From positions 1 through 44,062 of the forward strand of contig JAEOSR010000019.1 in NCBI GenBank assembly GCA_016840285.1: a stretch of 44,062 bases of DNA, in the 5' to 3' direction. The translations under genes were made by a program, and so were the position numbers. This document shows, piece by piece, positions 42,700 through 44,062 of the stretch. The notes under the pieces are model-generated. The model did not search any database. It was not told the DNA's origin and worked only from the letters and a program-made list of their open reading frames with translations. The DNA comes from Candidatus Hodarchaeota archaeon (GTDB lineage Archaea > Asgardarchaeota > Heimdallarchaeia > Hodarchaeales > Hodarchaeaceae). Position 1 is the stretch's first letter. The number at the start of each line of letters is the position of its first letter.

Positions 42700-43875
42700 A
42701 TGAGAAAAGTGAATAATATAGTTGTAGTCGGCGTGGGACAAATGGGTAAGGGTATTGCCCAAGTTTGTTTGATAGCTGGATACAATGTCATCTTGATGGA
42801 TGTTCAGGATGATATCATCAAAAATGCAGTCTCTTATATCGAGAATGGTCTAAACAAGCTTGAATCAAAAGGACAATTACGGGGAGGATTAACTACAACA
42901 GACATTCTAGAGAATTTGAAGACAGAAACTAATTTGATTGATGCTGTAAATGATGCAGATTATATTATTGAGGCAATAATCGAAAAATTGGATATTAAAC
43001 AAAAAGTTTGCAAAGAGGTTCTTGATAATTCTGCTGATCATTGTATTTTTGCTTCAAATACTTCTAGCATTCGAATTACAGATATTGCTAAGACTTGTAG
43101 TAAACCAGCTAATGTAATTGGAATGCACTTTTTCAATCCTCCACCTTTAATGCGCTTGATTGAAATCATTGCAGGAGAAAAAAGCTCAACAGAAGCAATG
43201 GATATTGGAGTGGAAGTCGGGGAAAGCTTACCATGCTTGAGAGGAGAACGATATGTCCCTCGAGTGCTGAAGGATCACCCTGGTTTTATTGTCAATCGTG
43301 TATTAGCTCCTGGAAGGATTTATTCTGATTACATATATGATCTCGCATATAAGAAAGGTATTCCTTGGGAACATGTTGATGCAGATATATCAAATCCAAA
43401 AGCACCGATGAGTCAATTAGTACTTGCTGATTTTGTTGGCCGAGATGTGTCACTTCACACAGCAGAATATTATGCGGAAACCCTCTCGCCTGATTTCGCA
43501 CCAGGTGAACTTGTGAGAAAACAAGTTGCAGAAGGAAATTTGGGTAAAAAAACTGGGCGAGGTTTCTATGATTGGTCTAAAGGCCGACCTATGCCAAATT
43601 TATCAATAAAAGCAGGGATTGTGAACCCTATGGTTTTTACAGCAATTCAGGCCAATGAAGGATGTCGAGTTTTAGAAGAAGGTGTTTGTCAAAGCTGGAA
43701 AGTGATTGATGAAGCAATCCTTGCAGGAATGAATTCACCTGGCCCAATGAAGTCGGCTACAAAAAACTATAAACATATGGTTGAGCTCCTTGAGGAGTAT
43801 TCTGAAAAACTTAAGAAATCGTACATTAAGCCCGTTGAACTACTAAAATCTGGGGAATTCATTGATTTAGTGTGA
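42700..43875 (+). CDS. 3-hydroxyacyl-CoA dehydrogenase
   Basis: 391 residues. The N-terminal Rossmann domain (about 1-190) has GVGQMGKGIAQVC (the GxGxMGxGIA NAD motif), Asp after the second strand (LMDVQDD), FASNTSSIRIT, and the catalytic-region motif GMHFFNPPPLMRLIEI with the active-site His. The C-terminal dimerisation domain starts at DHPGFIVNRVLAP. It is longer than the single-domain bacterial enzyme (about 285) because a second 3HCDH-like part follows (QANEGCRVLEEGVCQSWKVID). The enzyme oxidises 3-hydroxyacyl-CoA to the ketoacyl-CoA with NAD in fatty-acid or butyrate-type metabolism. No other beta-oxidation genes are in view, though the gene may lead an operon past the window edge. Confidence 0.92.
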   Translation: MRKVNNIVVVGVGQMGKGIAQVCLIAGYNVILMDVQDDIIKNAVSYIENGLNKLESKGQLRGGLTTTDILENLKTETNLIDAVNDADYIIEAIIEKLDIKQKVCKEVLDNSADHCIFASNTSSIRITDIAKTCSKPANVIGMHFFNPPPLMRLIEIIAGEKSSTEAMDIGVEVGESLPCLRGERYVPRVLKDHPGFIVNRVLAPGRIYSDYIYDLAYKKGIPWEHVDADISNPKAPMSQLVLADFVGRDVSLHTAEYYAETLSPDFAPGELVRKQVAEGNLGKKTGRGFYDWSKGRPMPNLSIKAGIVNPMVFTAIQANEGCRVLEEGVCQSWKVIDEAILAGMNSPGPMKSATKNYKHMVELLEEYSEKLKKSYIKPVELLKSGEFIDLV

Positions 43876-43887
43876 ATCATTGCGAAT

Positions 43888-43909
43888 TTCCTAATCAACA
43901 TGTTAGGAA
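43888..43909 (+). terminator. Hairpin after the dehydrogenase gene
   Basis: TTCCTAA (43888-43894) and TTAGGAA (43903-43909) form a perfect 7-base stem with an 8-base loop, beginning 13 bases after the stop. No strong T-run follows, so termination is uncertain. The remaining bases to the window edge show no convincing gene. Confidence 0.35.
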
Positions 43910-44062
43910 TATCAATCTGTAGTCAAGGAGATCACATGATAATGATGCTCCGATCTATCCTTACCTTCTTCTCCAGATACTGATTTATACTAATTATGCA
44001 ATTTAAGCGATATCTCTCTTCAGCGTAAGGAAAGTTATCAAATTCTAGACAAATGAAAATGA

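Noticed and set aside
43936..43983. 15-codon ORF with a good ribosome-binding site near the window end
   Set aside because: GGAG stands five bases before the ATG, but the frame is too short and featureless to call without conservation data.
1..44062. CRISPR array, tRNA, rRNA or mobile element
   Set aside because: No regularly spaced repeats, no cloverleaf or rRNA-like sequence, and no transposase, integrase or phage protein was recognised on either strand by reading.

Overview
This AT-rich window is most likely from an archaeon, probably an Asgard archaeon. Several genes are preceded by TATA-type boxes, and Shine-Dalgarno motifs of the GGAG/GGTG type occur. Regulators are of PadR, Lrp/AsnC and small winged-helix types, and surface proteins carry Ser/Thr-rich stalks with a C-terminal membrane anchor. 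The strongest Asgard hint is a Sar1/Arl-type small GTPase fused to a longin- or roadblock-like domain (13517-14464). Without a database search the class or order cannot be fixed. No rRNA, tRNA, CRISPR array, insertion sequence or phage gene was recognised.

Layout. 121-3882 is a giant cell-surface solute-binding protein whose half-domains are in permuted order. 3929-8591 (minus) holds a membrane-bound winged-helix regulator, a DUF3160 surface protein, a duplicated small-domain protein, a 7-TM protein and a small orphan. 8737-11728 is an aminotransferase plus EamA transporter operon facing an Lrp regulator. 11736-13370 is a divergent pair, DUF169 and a QueG-like Fe-S protein. 13517-16234 is a compact cluster: GTPase-longin, zinc ribbon, 4-TM protein and a 52-codon small ORF. 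16397-23473 is a PadR-led operon: PadR, HAAS/RDD membrane protein, a 1139-residue FtsX/MacB-type permease, a LolD-type ATPase, and a second ATPase with a large helical N-terminal extension. 23463-25271 (minus) has two PNPOx-like proteins, one fused to a membrane domain, divergent from an M48 protease at 25450. An aldo/keto reductase follows at 26609.

27592-29163 is an orphan DppC-type permease with a large extracytoplasmic insert; beside it lies the frameshifted 3' remnant of a second copy (29406-29757). 29834-32311 are two MFS transporters in tandem. 32597-36811 holds an ABC-2 export pair, a tiny overlapping membrane ORF, a third MFS protein and a second QueG-like Fe-S protein. 36862-38145 is a zinc-ribbon/TM/beta-helix surface protein. 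38161-41754 is a divergent pair: a double-Lrp regulator and a WD40 plus serine-hydrolase ectoenzyme. The window closes with a small membrane protein, a 579-base spacer and a 3-hydroxyacyl-CoA dehydrogenase.

Taken together the region is accessory in style: membrane transport, surface display and local regulators, with little core metabolism. The best candidates for an undescribed system are the GTPase/zinc-ribbon/membrane cluster and the PadR-controlled export complex with its unusual fused ATPase. The permuted solute-binding protein and the WD40-hydrolase fusion are the most striking single-gene architectures.
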